Source: Diphasiastrum complanatum (lineage: Eukaryota > Streptophyta > Lycopodiopsida > Lycopodiales > Lycopodiaceae). From it: DNA of 64,000 bases. Under the pieces are notes generated by a model that saw nothing but the letters and a program-made list of their open reading frames with translations, was not told the DNA's origin and did not search any database. The stretch is taken from NCBI GenBank assembly GCA_029204225.1, contig CM055110.1, forward strand, positions 47,144,921 through 47,208,920, given 5' to 3'. A program made the position numbers and the translations under genes. Shown piece after piece: positions 44,416 to 55,020 of this stretch. How positions within the stretch are numbered: position 1 is the first letter of the stretch; each line of letters opens with the position of its first letter.

Positions 44416-47325
44416 GGTACAACACCTGTTTCTAAACCTCCGTATCGGGTCAGCCGAACAGAGGATGAAGAAATAACTAGGCAGTTAACAGACTATCTTG
44501 GGAAAGGCCAAATTCAGACCAGTAGTTCACCATGGGCCTCACCAGTCCTATTGGTGAAAAAGAAAGAGGGGTCTATGCGTCTTTGCGTAGATTACAGAGC
44601 CCTCAATAAAGTCACAATTAAGAATAAATACCCTATGCCTCGGGCAGACGAGTTGTTTGATCAACTCGACGGGGCTAAGTTTTTCAGCAAAATAGATCTC
44701 AGATCGGGATATCATCAAGTCCGTATAAAATCGGAAGATGTCTCGAAAACAGCTTTTAGGACTCGTCACGGTCATTATGAGTTTAAGGTGATGCCATTTG
44801 GGCTCACAAATGCTCCAGCTACCTTTATGACCTTGATGAACAGTGTCCTCAGACCATACTTGGGTAAGTTTGTAGTCGTATTTTTAGATGACATCCTCGT
44901 CTACAGCAAAACGAGGAAGGAGCATCTAAAACACCTCAGAAAGGTGTTTCGACTGCTCAGAAAGCATAAGCTTTATGCTAAACAATCCAAGTGTGAATTC
45001 TTCGTTGAAGAAGTAGCATATTTGGGTCACATTATCTCTTCAGATGGGATTAAGATGGACCCAAATAAGGTTAAAGCCATACTCAGTTGGCTGAGACCTC
45101 AGAATATTTTGGAACTTCAAATCTTTCTTGGTCTGGCGGGATATTACAGACGATTTGTCAAGGAATATGCTCAGATAGCAGTCCCTATGACAAATCTTCT
45201 TAAGGGGAAGGGAAAGGAGTTCATTTGGGAGTCTGCACAACAGGAGAGCTTTGATGCTCTCAAAACAGCCTTAGCTACAGCACCAGTTTTAAAAGTCGTC
45301 GACCCCAATCAGCCATTTGTGGTCGAAACAGATGCTAGCGACTTTGCAGTAGGTGCTGTGCTAACTCAGGGTGGACGACCAGTTGCGTTCGAGAGTAAAA
45401 AACTCGAGCCAGCACAGACTAGGTATAGTGCCTATGAAAAGGAACTCTTTTCTATAGTCCATGCCCTTAAGACTTGGAGGCATTATTTGTATGGTGCCAA
45501 CTTTGAGGTCCTGACAGACCATGAGAGTCTCAGATACCTTTGCAATCAACCTGAGCTTAGAGGTCGGAAAGCTCGTTGGGCAGAGTTGATGCAAGAGTTT
45601 GACATGTCTATCAAATATAGGCGTGGAAAATTCAATACAGTAGCAGATGCCCTTAGCAGAATGCCTATAATAAACGAGCTGAGTTTTACTCAGATTCGTA
45701 ATGAGTTACTCGAGTCCTTGAGAGGGAAATGCCAGCATGATGCATTCTTCTCTATTATCTGGAACTCAGTCCAGAACAGACAGTTACAGACTCCAGAACC
45801 AGTTCCCGGGGCTGGTGCCAGTTCATCCAAGAATACGGCAGCTTCCGTTGAGGATGATGATGAGTCCGAGTATACGTCATCAGATGACGTTGAGGATTCT
45901 GAGCCTGTATCACCCAAGCAAACCCCAGTGGTTGAGGGTCAGTTGACTCAAGGATTCAAATGGAAACAGTATTCCATTCAGGATGAGTACTTGCTCTATA
46001 GAGATAGAGTATGTGTCCCCAATTCAGAGGATTATAGGCAGCAGGTCCTATATGAATGTCATGACAATCCTAGCGCGGGACACCCAGGCATACAGAAGAC
46101 CTATGAGCTTCTTCGTAGGCAATTTTTCTGGCCCAGTATGAAAAAGGACGTCCACCAGTATGTAACCAGTTGCCAGAAATGTCAAGTAAATAAAGCAGAG
46201 CGTTTAAAGGCAGGAGGGTTGTTGCATCCCTTAGAAATACCAGCTGGTAAATGGGAGAGTATCTCCATGGATTTTATAGTAGGCCTGCCTAAAACCCAAA
46301 AGGGTAATGACGCTATATGGGTCACAGTTGACCGTCTGACCAAAATGGCTCATTATATTCCGACCAAAACAACCGTTAGAGCTCCAGAGTTAGCGAGGTT
46401 GTTTGTAGACGGGCTATTTAAATTGTACGGTCTACCTTCTGGCATAGTCAGCGACCGGGACAGTAAGTTTACTGGAAATTTTTGGAAGGCAGTATTCCAT
46501 CATCTCCATACTAAACTTAATATGAGTACCACCGACCATCCACAGACGGACGGTCAAACAGAAAGGGTAAATCAAGTGCTGGAGGATATGCTTCGTGCAT
46601 ACGTCAGCAAGAGGCAGACTAATTGGGAGGAGTATCTCTCGATATTAGAGTTTCCTTACAACAGTACCAAACATTCAGCTACGGGATACAGCCCATTTAT
46701 GCTGATGTACGATTTTCAGCCACGCTCACCCACAGCTGTAGGGTTTAAACAAGAAAAAGTTGAAGCAGCCAGAAACTTTTTAGAAGACCTAAACCAGATG
46801 ATAGAACATGCTAAGCGTAGCATTAGACAATCCCAGGATCGAGCCAAGCATTATGCAGATCCACACATACGGGATGTGCAGTTCTCCACTGGTGAGAAAG
46901 TCTACTTGAGAGTCCCAGTTGACTCTAAAACCCTCAAATCAGGAGTGTGTGCTAAGTTGTCTCCAAGGTATTGTGGTCCCTTTACCATCAGTAGGAGACT
47001 AGGCGAGGTCACCTATGAACTAGAACTCCCACACAGCAGTAAGGTTTTTCCAGTTTTTCATGTAAGTCAGTTACGAAAAGCCTTAACCAGATCAGATAAT
47101 CTGGTAGGGGACAGTGTTCTAGTTCTCCCATTGGATCCTCAACAACCTCCACATGAACCAGAGGAAATTCTAGATAGTAGAGAGACGCAAACTCGTCGTA
47201 CTCTATACCGAGAATATCTGGTTAAGTGGAATGATCAGCCTGTTGAGAATGCCACTTGGGAAAGAGGCAGCGTCCTTCGCAAGATTTTTCCAGACTTTGT
47301 CTTAGAGGACCAAGACGGTTCTTAA
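44416..47325 (+). CDS. Chromovirus RT-RNase H-integrase-chromodomain polyprotein
   Basis: Open from about 44416 through the 924-codon frame at 44551-47325. [53 protein letters not shown] and catalytic [13 protein letters not shown] (44881). RNase [42 protein letters not shown] and VADALSRMP. An acidic Ser-rich linker (45800-45920) follows. Integrase: [10 protein letters not shown] with [10 protein letters not shown] (intact H2C2), [24 protein letters not shown] and [13 protein letters not shown] (full D-D-E), then [20 protein letters not shown]. The C-terminal chromodomain-like segment has [16 protein letters not shown]. The TAA stop overlaps the purine tract. Reverse transcription and insertion functions look intact by motif, but expression needs in-frame readthrough from gag. 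Confidence 0.95.
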   Translation, partial: GTTPVSKPPYRVSRTEDEEITRQLTDYLGKGQIQTSSSPWASPVLLVKKKEGSMRLCVDYRALNKVTIKNKYPMPRADELFDQLDGAKFFSKIDLRSGYHQVRIKSEDVSKTAFRTRHGHYEFKVMPFGLTNAPATFMTLMNSVLRPYLGKFVVVFLDDILVYSKTRKEHLKHLRKVFRLLRKHKLYAKQSKCEFFVEEVAYLGHIISSDGIKMDPNKVKAILSWLRPQNILELQIFLGLAGYYRRFVKEYAQIAVPMTNLLKGKGKEFIWESAQQESFDALKTALATAPVLKVVDPNQPFVVETDASDFAVGAVLTQGGRPVAFESKKLEPAQTRYSAYEKELFSIVHALKTWRHYLYGANFEVLTDHESLRYLCNQPELRGRKARWAELMQEFDMSIKYRRGKFNTVADALSRMPIINELSFTQIRNELLESLRGKCQHDAFFSIIWNSVQNRQLQTPEPVPGAGASSSKNTAASVEDDDESEYTSSDDVEDSEPVSPKQTPVVEGQLTQGFKWKQYSIQDEYLLYRDRVCVPNSEDYRQQVLYECHDNPSAGHPGIQKTYELLRRQFFWPSMKKDVHQYVTSCQKCQVNKAERLKAGGLLHPLEIPAGKWESISMDFIVGLPKTQKGNDAIWVTVDRLTKMAHYIPTKTTVRAPELARLFVDGLFKLYGLPSGIVSDRDSKFTGNFWKAVFHHLHTKLNMSTTDHPQTDGQTERVNQVLEDMLRAYVSKRQTNWEEYLSILEFPYNSTKHSATGYSPFMLMYDFQPRSPTAVGFKQEKVEAARNFLEDLNQMIEHAKRSIRQSQDRAKHYADPHIRDVQFSTGEKVYLRVPVDSKTLKSGVCAKLSPRYCGPFTISRRLGEVTYELELPHSSKVFPVFHVSQLRKALTRSDNLVGDSVLVLPLDPQQPPHEPEEILDSRETQTRRTLYREYLVKWNDQPVENATWERGSVLRKIFPDFVLEDQDGS

Positions 47326-47336
47326 GGGGGAGGGAG
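47324..47336 (+). promoter_or_regulatory. Polypurine tract
   Basis: aaggggg-agggag directly precedes the 3' LTR and primes plus-strand cDNA. It overlaps the pol stop codon region. Confidence 0.9.
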
Positions 47337-47694
47337 TGTTACGAGCTCGTAACCAGTGCCGAACCCTAGAGAACACAGATAGGTCAGATACCACAGTCAG
47401 GGTCGTGTCCAGCGTACATGACCAACAGGGCAAGACAGTGTGAGTAGTGTGCCCCAGCACGGTCCATAGCCATGGCGGGCCTAACACAGCCTAGGGACCC
47501 TGTCAGCAGGATAGGGCCCCCAGTTGGGTCCCGACGTGCAGTCGGCCACGTCAGTGCCACGTGGCCGACACTTGGTAGTAGCATGCTACCAGTCCTCACA
47601 CTGGGCTAGGAGGGGCTTACTCTATATCAGGGAGTAGGCAAGGTTGGGTGGATCAGTTAGTGTTTGCCCTACTGTGGTGTTAGGATCTATTACA
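47337..47694 (+). repeat. 3' LTR of young chromovirus
   Basis: 358 bp, identical to 41457-41814 except two transitions. It has the same tgttacgagctcgtaacc start and ctattaca end. Confidence 0.97.
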
Positions 47695-47699
47695 CTGTC
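47695..47699. repeat. Target-site duplication CTGTC (right)
   Basis: Matches 41452-41456, proving the insertion boundaries. Confidence 0.95.
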
Positions 47700-48212
47700 G
47701 GTGAGAAACGTATGCTCTAAGCAGATCCTCCAACGTCTGGTTGACACGTTCTGTCTGCCCATCAGATTCTGGGTGATCCGAAGAACTAAGACTAAGGGTT
47801 GTTTCAAGTTTTTCAAAAACTGCTTGCCAGTGAACTTGGAGTCGCGATCACTAACAATATCATTCGGCAAACCATACAATCTGAACAACTTTTCAACGAA
47901 AAGCTAGGATAGTTCAGATGCCTTGACAGTTAATTTAGTTGGTATAAATTGCGCCATCTTGGTTAGCCTGTCAACCACCACCCAAATGGCATGGGCCCGC
48001 AAGTCCTCCCTATCCGGCACACAAACCTTTCCCTTTCGGAAAAGCAGGCCATTCCTTATGGAATAGTCTTCAAGTAACTTATCATTACGGGATTGCTTGG
48101 GATCCTGTATCCCAAGGTCATCACTAGATCTAGAATTTCCTGTCAGGACATCTAGCCAGATGCGACCAAAAAACCTATCGGTTCGACAAAGATCCCGTAG
48201 TGAAAGATACAA
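47700..48212 (-). pseudogene. Family D integrase core, first part (first Asp deleted)
   Basis: On the minus strand: LLEDYSIRNGLLFRKGKVCV and PDREDLRAHAIWVVVDRLTK, then MAQFIPTKLTVKASELS, a stop, and [20 protein letters not shown]. Between PDREDLR and AIWVVVDR the zinc-binding domain and the MDFI block with the first catalytic Asp are missing, a deletion of roughly 90 codons. VSDRDSKF keeps the second Asp. Past it the frame shifts, and the third block is only recognisable as MGRQNVS in a shifted phase. It continues at 41456. Confidence 0.82.
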
Positions 48213-48417
48213 ATCAAATCGCGAAACGACACAAAACGAATCGCATTCGCAAAAAGATCAATCAGGCTCTATAACGAGACGAGACGAGACAAAATGAAAC
48301 AAGAGCAAAGTGAAGCGAAGCGAAACACAAAGCGAAAGGATTCACGAACAAGATCAATTCGTCAAGAATTCAGATATGATCGCTGGTCATTGCTGGCTAT
48401 ATCATTCCTACAATCCT
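48213..48417. other. Filler between RNase H and integrase of family D
   Basis: Replaces the expected end of RNase H. Rich in gaaacgaaac/gacgagacgagac words of simple-sequence character, so probably repair-associated filler DNA or slippage. Confidence 0.45.
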
Positions 48418-49895
48418 TCAGAGTCTAGCCTTACGGCCACGAAGGTCCGTGGCATCACAAATATACTTAAGGGATTGGTGATCAGTCATTACCGTAAATC
48501 TGGCACCGTAAAGATAATGCCTCCATATTTTTAACTCGTGAATGACTGCAAAAAGCTCCTTCTCATAAGTAGAATACCTAGTCTGAGCAGGATCTTGCTT
48601 CTTGCTTTCAAAAGCAACTGGTCTACTGTCCTGATAAAGGACTGCTCCAACGGCAAAGCCGCCAGCATCTGTATCAACCACAAAGGGCCGGTTAGGATCG
48701 ACAATGTGTGAAATTGGAGCCGTAGAAACACAGTGCTTGAGAGTCTCAAAACTCTCATTCATTTCATCCGTCCACGTTATCAATGGACTTTTTCTGTGGC
48801 TACATTTTTTCTTCACCCCCTTAAGAACGTTTGTCAAGGGCAATGCTATTAAGGCATAGTCCAAAATGAACCTGTGAAAGAATCCTGTGAAGCCCAAAAA
48901 GGATTTCACATCACGAATTGTCAAAGGTCTCCGCCATTCTCGCACTTTGTCATAATCGATTTCAAGACCTTTATCCGATATGATATGGCCCAGGTATTTG
49001 AGTTTAGTTTGAAAGAACTCACATTTCAACTCCTTAGCATAGAGCTTTTCTTGCCTTAGAAGATCTAAGACAATACGAAGATGCTCTTCATGCTCCTCAA
49101 GGGTCCGACTATAAATTAATATGTCGTCCAAATACGCCACCACAAACTTTCCTAGATATGGACGAAGAATATCGTTCATCATCTGCTGGAAAGTGGCAGG
49201 CGCATTCGTGAGTCCAAAAGGTAACACTAAAAACTCATAATGGCCATATCTGGATCGAAATCTAGTCTTAGGAACATCTTCGTTCCTAATCCTTATCTGA
49301 TGGTAACCTGACCTAAGATCAATCTTGGAGAAATACTTAGCCCCATTCAGACGATCCATAAGATCATCCATCCTAGGTAAGGGATATCTGTTCTTGATGG
49401 TTAAATCATTTAACTTTTTAAAGTCTCCACACAAACGTGTGCCACCATCCTTTTTACTTACTAAAAGGATTGGTGCTCCCCAAGGGGACTTACCAGGCCG
49501 TATATGGCCCATCCTAAGGAGTTCTTGTAACTGCTTAGAAATTTCATCCTCTTCCTTGATGCTAACCCTGTATGGAAAAAGAGATACAGGTTGGCTTCCA
49601 GGAAGCAACTCTATCTGATGGTCAACACTCCTTTGGGGAGGTAGGCCATCAGGGAGTTTATCAGGAAAAACATCGCTTATTCTTGCCTAAGTTTGTTAAA
49701 TATTATTCCTTCAGGTGAGTTGACACTTAAGGGATAATCTACAGGCACATTCAAAGGCAAATGCGATAAATCAATATTGAGACTTTGGACTGCATGGTCA
49801 TCCACATAAATTTCATCTTTCAAAAAACAAAGATAAACTTTATTACCAGAATCTTTTAAATATTCTTCAACTTCTAAAGCAGACACATAAACCAA
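48418..49895 (-). pseudogene. Family D RT and RNase H
   Basis: The minus frame 49608-48418 (396 codons) has [72 protein letters not shown] and the catalytic [13 protein letters not shown]. RNase H follows with [18 protein letters not shown] (usual DASDFA is DAGGFA), [12 protein letters not shown] and [20 protein letters not shown]. It ends at a TAG where RNase H should continue. The 49895-49677 frame (VYVSALEVEEYLKDSGNKVY, LCFLKDEIYVD) is the linker between protease and RT, separated by a TAA. VDYRALN is replaced by GDFKKLN, an unusual but RT-compatible form. Confidence 0.9.
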
Positions 49896-49991
49896 GCATA
49901 GAAATTAAAGAGAACTCAGATTTTAGAAGAATTGAGCAAAATTCTAACACATTGGAATAATCTTGTGGTAATTGCTAAAATTACTACCTAT

Positions 49992-50178
49992 ATTGGGCAA
50001 AGCCCCAAGATGAGTTTCCAAGTAGTAAAACAGATCTTAATCTAGTAGTAGTGCGCCCACCTACATGCGTAAGCAATAAAAAAACAAATTTACAATAAAT
50101 AGTTATGGCCCCTATTATAGCATGCAGGTATGGCCAAACTATCATTAAAGGGTATCAAATAAACATTAATTCCTAACA
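49992..50178 (-). repeat. Copia LTR fragment, minus sense
   Basis: Read on the minus strand from 50178 it begins tgttaggaattaatgttt and aligns with the plus-sense copia LTR at 62106-62294 through atttgatacccttt, ataggggccat, catgtaggtgggc and cccaatata. After that the two diverge. It may extend to about 49900. It abuts the plus-sense family D LTR with only three bases (cgg) between the two LTR starts. Confidence 0.85.
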
Positions 50179-50181
50179 CGG

Positions 50182-50675
50182 TGTTACATACCCATAAGGG
50201 TACGCAACAAGAAACTTGAGGTGACGGTCTCAGTTATAGGACGGAACGTTGAACTGGAGCTATAGGTCTTTTGGGGTGCCACGTGTCAATGTCTCATTGG
50301 CACGCGGTGACTCGTTATGGACTCGCGTCAGTGTGCACAACTGCCGCGTGTCGTTAGTCATGCGTGACTCCTATGGAGGGAGATGACCCACCTGGACTAT
50401 GTATATAGAGGTGGATCTCCATGAGCTGGGTATTCATTCTCTCCTGGAGAATGAAGAGCTCTTCCACTGGTGGTCAGGTCAGGAAGAGTATCTAGGCCTC
50501 AGGATGTAGGTAGGTAAGGGTCGAGGGTAAGGCATGCTGGTATGGGACACCATGGCTTACATGAGATCCGAGCTTGCTTGATGGTGGTCTGTAGCTCCAG
50601 TGCACGAGGGTGAGGTGGCAGTACCTCTATGGTTGGGTGGTAACGTAGCGTTCGTCACTTGTTTGTGCTTTAGCA
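50182..50675 (+). repeat. LTR of gypsy family D, plus sense
   Basis: 494 bp, tgttacatacccataagg...gctttagca. Same family as 40250-40745 but opposite orientation. TATA-like ctatgtatatagagg at about 50399. cacgtgtcaatg and cacgcggtgac motifs. No primer site follows: gag sequence starts within 20 bases, so leader and gag N-terminus have been lost. Confidence 0.92.
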
Positions 50676-50689
50676 AGACCGGCTTCCCG

Positions 50690-51890
50690 ATGTGGTATTG
50701 TCGTGGCTAGATCGATGGAATAGTCATTTTTCCATGCACGATGCGCCTGATAGTACGAAGATCGCTTCTGCTCTCATGTTTTTACGCGAAAAGGCGTTTA
50801 CATGGTGGCAGGATCTAAAGGAGAGGGCTACTGCGCCTTCTACATGGGACGCCTTTCAAGAAGCCTTTAAAACGACTTTTCTTCCGGTGTTGGATGATTT
50901 TGAGCATTGGCGGCATTTTGCCACCGTGCAGATGGGTACTAGGCCTTTAGATGCCTATATCCAGGAATTCCAAGAAAATTTGCCCCGATTCGTCTCACGA
51001 ATCGATCCTATCCTGTTGAAGTTACATTTTATCTTGGGGCTTCCAAAGGAATTTCAGCTAGAGGTGCGGCATAACCAACCGCAGACAATCGAAGATGCGG
51101 TTTGCTTTGCGAAAATCTTCGATGACGCCCATTTGCCTCTCGTAAGGAGCAGGCTTTGCCCAAGGCTGAACAGAAAGAAACAAAATTTTTCAAGAAGCGG
51201 GGTAGAGACAAGACGGCGGACACCGGTTCCCAAGGCGGGAAAAAGCGCGTCAAATCGGAGCGCGCCGACTACGACAAGGCGAGAACCGGCGGGTTGTTCT
51301 TCTCCTGCATGGAGAAGGGGCATCTTTCAAAAGATTGCCCAAAGAAAAAGCAAACGAAAGCTGGCGGGCAACCTAAATCTTTTAAAGCGCCAGGTAATTC
51401 TAGTATTTCTTTTGTTGATTTATCCTTTAAGGATGGCACTAGTTGCAAGAATTGTTGTTTTAATACAGTTGTTTTTGGCGCCCATGATCTCATTCGTATG
51501 AATGGAATTGTAGGACGCCAACCTGTGTCTGTTCTGTTTGATGATGGTACCACACATAACTTTATAAATGCTAAACTGGTGCAGAAGCTCAGGGCGGCTA
51601 CCGCGCCAAGTAATCACTTGTATGTGGTGAAAATGGCGTCGAGGGAAGATCGACAAGCTTGGGATCAGCTTGTTCCTCAGCTGCCGCTTCAGATTCAAGA
51701 TTATGTTGAACTGCTAGATTTTCATATTATGAACTTGGATAGCGTACAAATAATCTTAGGAAACGAATGGTTTTATTCTAGAAACGAGTCTTTAAGAAAG
51801 GATTATGTTACTCATAGTATTTCTTTTTTGCATAAGGGCTCGTTGGTTGAGCTAAAAGGCGATGTAAATAGGCCTTTGCAAGGCTTATGA
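50690..51890 (+). pseudogene. Family D gag and protease half, plus sense
   Basis: The 50692 frame reads SWLDRWNSHFSMHDAPDSTK, EKAFTWWQDLKERATAPSTW, AFQEAFKTTFLPVLDDFEHW and LDAYIQEFQENLPRF, a gag domain lacking its start. After a frame change near 51130, the 51156-51890 frame has a basic region, the zinc knuckle LFFSCMEKGHLSKDCPKK and a protease (SVLFDDGTTHNFINAKLVQK, IILGNEWFYSRN). It ends LHKGSLVELKGDV...GL and a TGA at 51888, close to where the minus-strand half (linker, RT) begins in family order. After that the sequence becomes copia-type. Confidence 0.88.
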
Positions 51891-52276
51891 GAGAGAGAGA
51901 AAGTTTGCTTTTGCAAGTGTGCAATTGGATTAAAGACAAGTTACAGATCTCTTTGCTTCTCATGTGGACCTGGTTGCTGGCTGGTTTGTTGGCGGCTGTA
52001 CCTGATCACTGACCCACAGACCTCTTGTCTGTTGGATCACTGCCTGTAGAACTAGAACTGGTCAATCGCTGGCTGCAGGGACTGCTAGTTGCTGCCTGTC
52101 TCAGATTGCTGTCTACAGGCTGATCGCTGCCTGACAGATCAAAACTGCTGATTTACAGATCTGACAGATCCACGCTGCTGTTTCAGACTTGATAGCTGTA
52201 AATTACTACTGTTTTCAGACCTGATTCCTGCTGCTGCTTTTACGGACCTGATCTCTGTCAGATCGTTGCAAGTATA
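51891..52276 (+). other. Probable copia leader
   Basis: Starts gagagagagaaag and then has many ctg-gatc-gctg-type words (gatcactgcctg, gatcgctgcctg). No coding frame. Lies between the family D protease end and the copia gag ATG. Confidence 0.45.
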
Positions 52277-53141
52277 ATGGCAGGATTGACCGACGCAATG
52301 TTGCCGGAGTCTAGCAAGCTAGACGAAACGAACTATAGTATAGGAAGTTCAAGATGCAAAATATTCTCCAGGATGGAGAATATTGGAAAATTGTCACAGG
52401 TGTCGAGGTACCTCTTAATACTGACAGGGAGTTGCGGGAGTATCAGGGACAGAAGAAAAGCACATCATATCATTAACTTATCCGTTAGAGATATGATTAT
52501 TCTTCACATCAGAGATGCAACTGGACTTAAGGAGGCTTGGGATATATTGATTATTGAAGAACTTGTATGAGACGGTAAATCAATCACGAATCTTGTTCTT
52601 GACTAATAAGCTATAGACATTGAAGATGGGTCCGGGTGAATCAATAACGGACTACTTTACTCGGGTGAAAGATTTGAGAGGACAACTTATTGCGGTTGGA
52701 GAAAGCGTTCAAGATTCAGTCTTAGTATCCATTGTACTTAATAGTCTACCTTTGGCTTATTAGAACTTTGTAATGATGCTATCGTTACGAGAGACGAGGC
52801 CTTCTTTCGATTAGCTGAATGCCATATTACTACAGGAAGAAATGAGACGACAAAATATTGTCAACAGGGACGATTTCAAGGAACAGGCATTCCTAGCAAA
52901 GAAGCAAGAGCAAAGTTGAAAAACATGATACGGAGGAGAATCAATCAAATCGATTAGAAGATGGAAAGAAAGTAGTTCGAAAGGGAAACTGCTTTGTTTG
53001 TGGAAAATCTGGGCATTATGCAAAGGAGTGCTGACACAACAAGTTCAAAAAAAAGCAGGATGAGAATTTTGCTGAATTGTGTGGTCCTATGAGGACACAG
53101 TCTTATGGGGGAGCAAGTTACTTCATGGTGTTTGTGGATGA
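52277..53141 (+). pseudogene. Copia G gag, zinc knuckle and integrase start
   Basis: ATG at 52277 (MAGLTDAMLPESSKLDETNY), then in a shifted frame FKMQNILQDGEYWKIVTGVE, a copia gag (UBN2-type) signature. Later MGPGESITDYFTRVKDLRGQ and SVLVSIVLNSLPLAY, the zinc knuckle GNCFVCGKSGHYAKEC (about 52988-53035), and directly CGPMRTQSYGGASYFMVFVD, the start of the integrase core. Protease and the integrase zinc domain are missing between them. Several stops occur. The 53142 LTR cuts integrase after VDD. Confidence 0.8.
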
Positions 53142-54142
53142 TGTTGAAATATTAACCTAGTTAAATAAATAAAACATAGCACATGGTTTTATTTGGGGCC
53201 AAAGTTTTTAAGGCCCAAATGAACTTAGGCAAAAAAAAATTTAGCACCAAACTTGTGGAGGGCCTTCTTGCAAGTTGATGCCACTTGTCCACTTGAGTTT
53301 GGTAGCCCCCCATGCACATGTGCATGGGGGAGAATAAGTTAATCTGCCACATATCCTAGTTTGCATGCAAGATGCAAGATGCATGCATGACAAATTAGAC
53401 ACATGCAAATAGGCATGCAAATTGCCACATACCTTGGACACTTGGCAATAGCATGCCATGCTTTGTACCTACATCATTTCTATTAAATAGAACCTCCACG
53501 AATTGGAGACTTGTGAGATTTGGGAATCATCCTTCTTCTTCATCAATTTTCTGTGTCTTTGATCTGATCTTTTGCTTGTTTCTCCCTCTTCCCTCATCAA
53601 AATTCGATGAGGACAGTTGCAATCTGTTGGTTGGAGGAGGGCGCTACTAGTCAGATCATTCCCACTTCGAATTTGGAGCAGATCTGAGCCAGGACAGCAA
53701 TCAACCATTTGGAGGAGGCCGCTGGTTCTGTTTTGTTCAATCATTCACTTCTCTTTCATGTATTGTCAGATTTAGATGAAATCGAAGGCACAAGTCATCT
53801 ATTGCATAGGCTCTATCAACAGAAGCAATTACAAGTCAATTTGGTTCTGATTTTTCCAGAGTTGATGCTTTCAATTGTAGTGGCCAGCAAATAGAAATTT
53901 TCTTTCCCTTAATCATCTAATAGACAATGTAGAATTCAAAGAGGATTGAATTAGGATCATTCTTATGATCCACAGCTTGCTGATTTTTCCATTTCAAGCT
54001 TGCATGACAGTTGCATGTCAAGTCTTTTCATTGCATGTTCCTCTCCTAGATCTGTTAGGATCAAGTAATCTTTGAAAATAGCATTTCTAGGGTCTTGAGT
54101 CCATACATTCATTTGATTGTAGCATCAGTTCATTCCGCGACA
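53142..54142 (+). repeat. 5' LTR of element H
   Basis: tgttgaaatatt...ccgcgaca. It has about 80 bases (about 53167-53248) absent from the 3' copy. It contains the 24-bp perfect palindrome at 53307-53330 (cccccatgcaca/tgtgcatggggg), many gcatgc words and a TATA-like ctattaaatag. Confidence 0.9.
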
Positions 54143-54143
54143 G

Positions 54144-54155
54144 TGGTATCAGAGC
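54144..54155 (+). promoter_or_regulatory. Primer-binding site (initiator Met-tRNA)
   Basis: tggtatcagagc one base after the LTR of element H. Confidence 0.92.
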
Positions 54156-54209
54156 ATCCAGGTTGAAACATAAATCAAGAAATCTAAACCCCATTTTTCT
54201 TATGCATGC

Positions 54210-54553
54210 ATGATGGATCCATTTGGATTTCATGATCCATATAGAGTTCATTTAGAATCTAAGTCCAACTATGATGCATGGAGGAAACAGCTTGTATACA
54301 GTTTCAAGAGTGAACCAAGCTTATGGGAGATAGTGACAGGACAATTTCGGAGCTATAGGCCAATATGTTTGTCATTGTCAGATGATTTAATCTTGATTTA
54401 TGGTGAGGAATCATGTGCAGAATCATTATGGAAAAAATTAGAGCAGCAATATTCCGTGGAGCAAAGAAATGATTATTGTTCTGCAGGACAGAAGCTGAAA
54501 TCATGCAGATGGATTCCCAAAGTGAATCTAATTTGGTTCGTAAGCAGGATGTA
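54210..54553 (+). pseudogene. Gag-like N-terminal frame of element H
   Basis: MMDPFGFHDPYRVHLESKSN, YDAWRKQLVYSFKSEPSLWE, then IVTGQFRSYRPI and LIYGEESCAESLWKKLEQQY. The N-x-Y-x-x-W and W-x-x-V/I-x-G spacing and the later LW-x-x-L-x-x-x-Y match copia gag proteins. The frame runs into the nested gypsy LTR. The phase that continues beyond it (MQMDSQSESNLVRKQDV from about 54502) is +1 to this, so either a frame lesion or a second ORF starts here. Confidence 0.65.
54549..54553. repeat. Target-site duplication ATGTA (left)
   Basis: atgta before the gypsy I 5' LTR, repeated at 58961-58965. Confidence 0.85.
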
Positions 54554-55006
54554 TGTTAGAGCCTAGTTATGGCTCTATCATGATCTCAGCACGACCGGTC
54601 ACCAGAGGGCCTGAGGCCAAGTATTGGCAAGGGCCGGTGACCGATGAGGACATCTGTCCCAAGTTGGGACCGGTGCGTCACGAGCAGTGACCCGGTGTGG
54701 CCGCCTGACAAGCTGTCAGAGATGCGGTGTGTCTTGACTGTCATGACCCTAGCCGGCAAGTAGTCGGGGTGACCAAGAGTGTCACAGGTCTTTGTTGGGC
54801 ATGGGGGTGGTACCCTATGAGTCACTCAGTATTCACCGGTCACAGGGGCCAGGCATGCCAAGTGGACTGATCACCCACCGATGGATGCCATGTGCTAGTG
54901 ACGGGAATAGCAGGTAGGACTCAAGGAGGGGATGCCTATGGTTGGGAGGTTCATTCTACACACCGGCTTCTAGGATTCACGAGCTTGGAGAGACTGGCTT
55001 GTGACA
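54554..55006 (+). repeat. 5' LTR of gypsy I
   Basis: 453 bp, tgttagagcctagttatg...cttgtgaca. GC-rich with cgaccggtcacc and ccggtgacc inverted words. Its last 47 bases match 58914-58960 with one or two differences (cttggagagact/cttggagggact). Confidence 0.88.
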
Positions 55007-55008
55007 AT

Positions 55009-55020
55009 CGGTATCAGAGC
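55009..55020 (+). promoter_or_regulatory. Primer-binding site, one mismatch
   Basis: cggtatcagagc, two bases after the LTR, differs from tggtatcagagc at the first base. Confidence 0.8.

Larger units (their letters stand above)
41457..47694 (+). mobile_element. Very young, nearly intact chromovirus (Ty3/gypsy)
   Basis: A 6238-bp element with 358-bp LTRs (2 differences), CTGTC target duplications, Met-tRNA primer site, purine tract overlapping the stop codon, and every coding domain in order: gag, zinc knuckle, protease, RT, RNase H, integrase with all catalytic residues, GPY/F and a chromodomain-like C-terminus. It sits inside the integrase gene of the minus-strand family D element. Two lesions interrupt the coding sequence: a 14-bp tandem duplication near 43434-43461 and a one-base loss near 44411. 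The source copy was presumably active very recently. Confidence 0.97.

Noticed and set aside
50692-51130. Gag start codon at 50692 as a genuine initiation
   Set aside because: The protein similarity already begins upstream of this codon and the normal gag N-terminus is missing, so the Met is internal.
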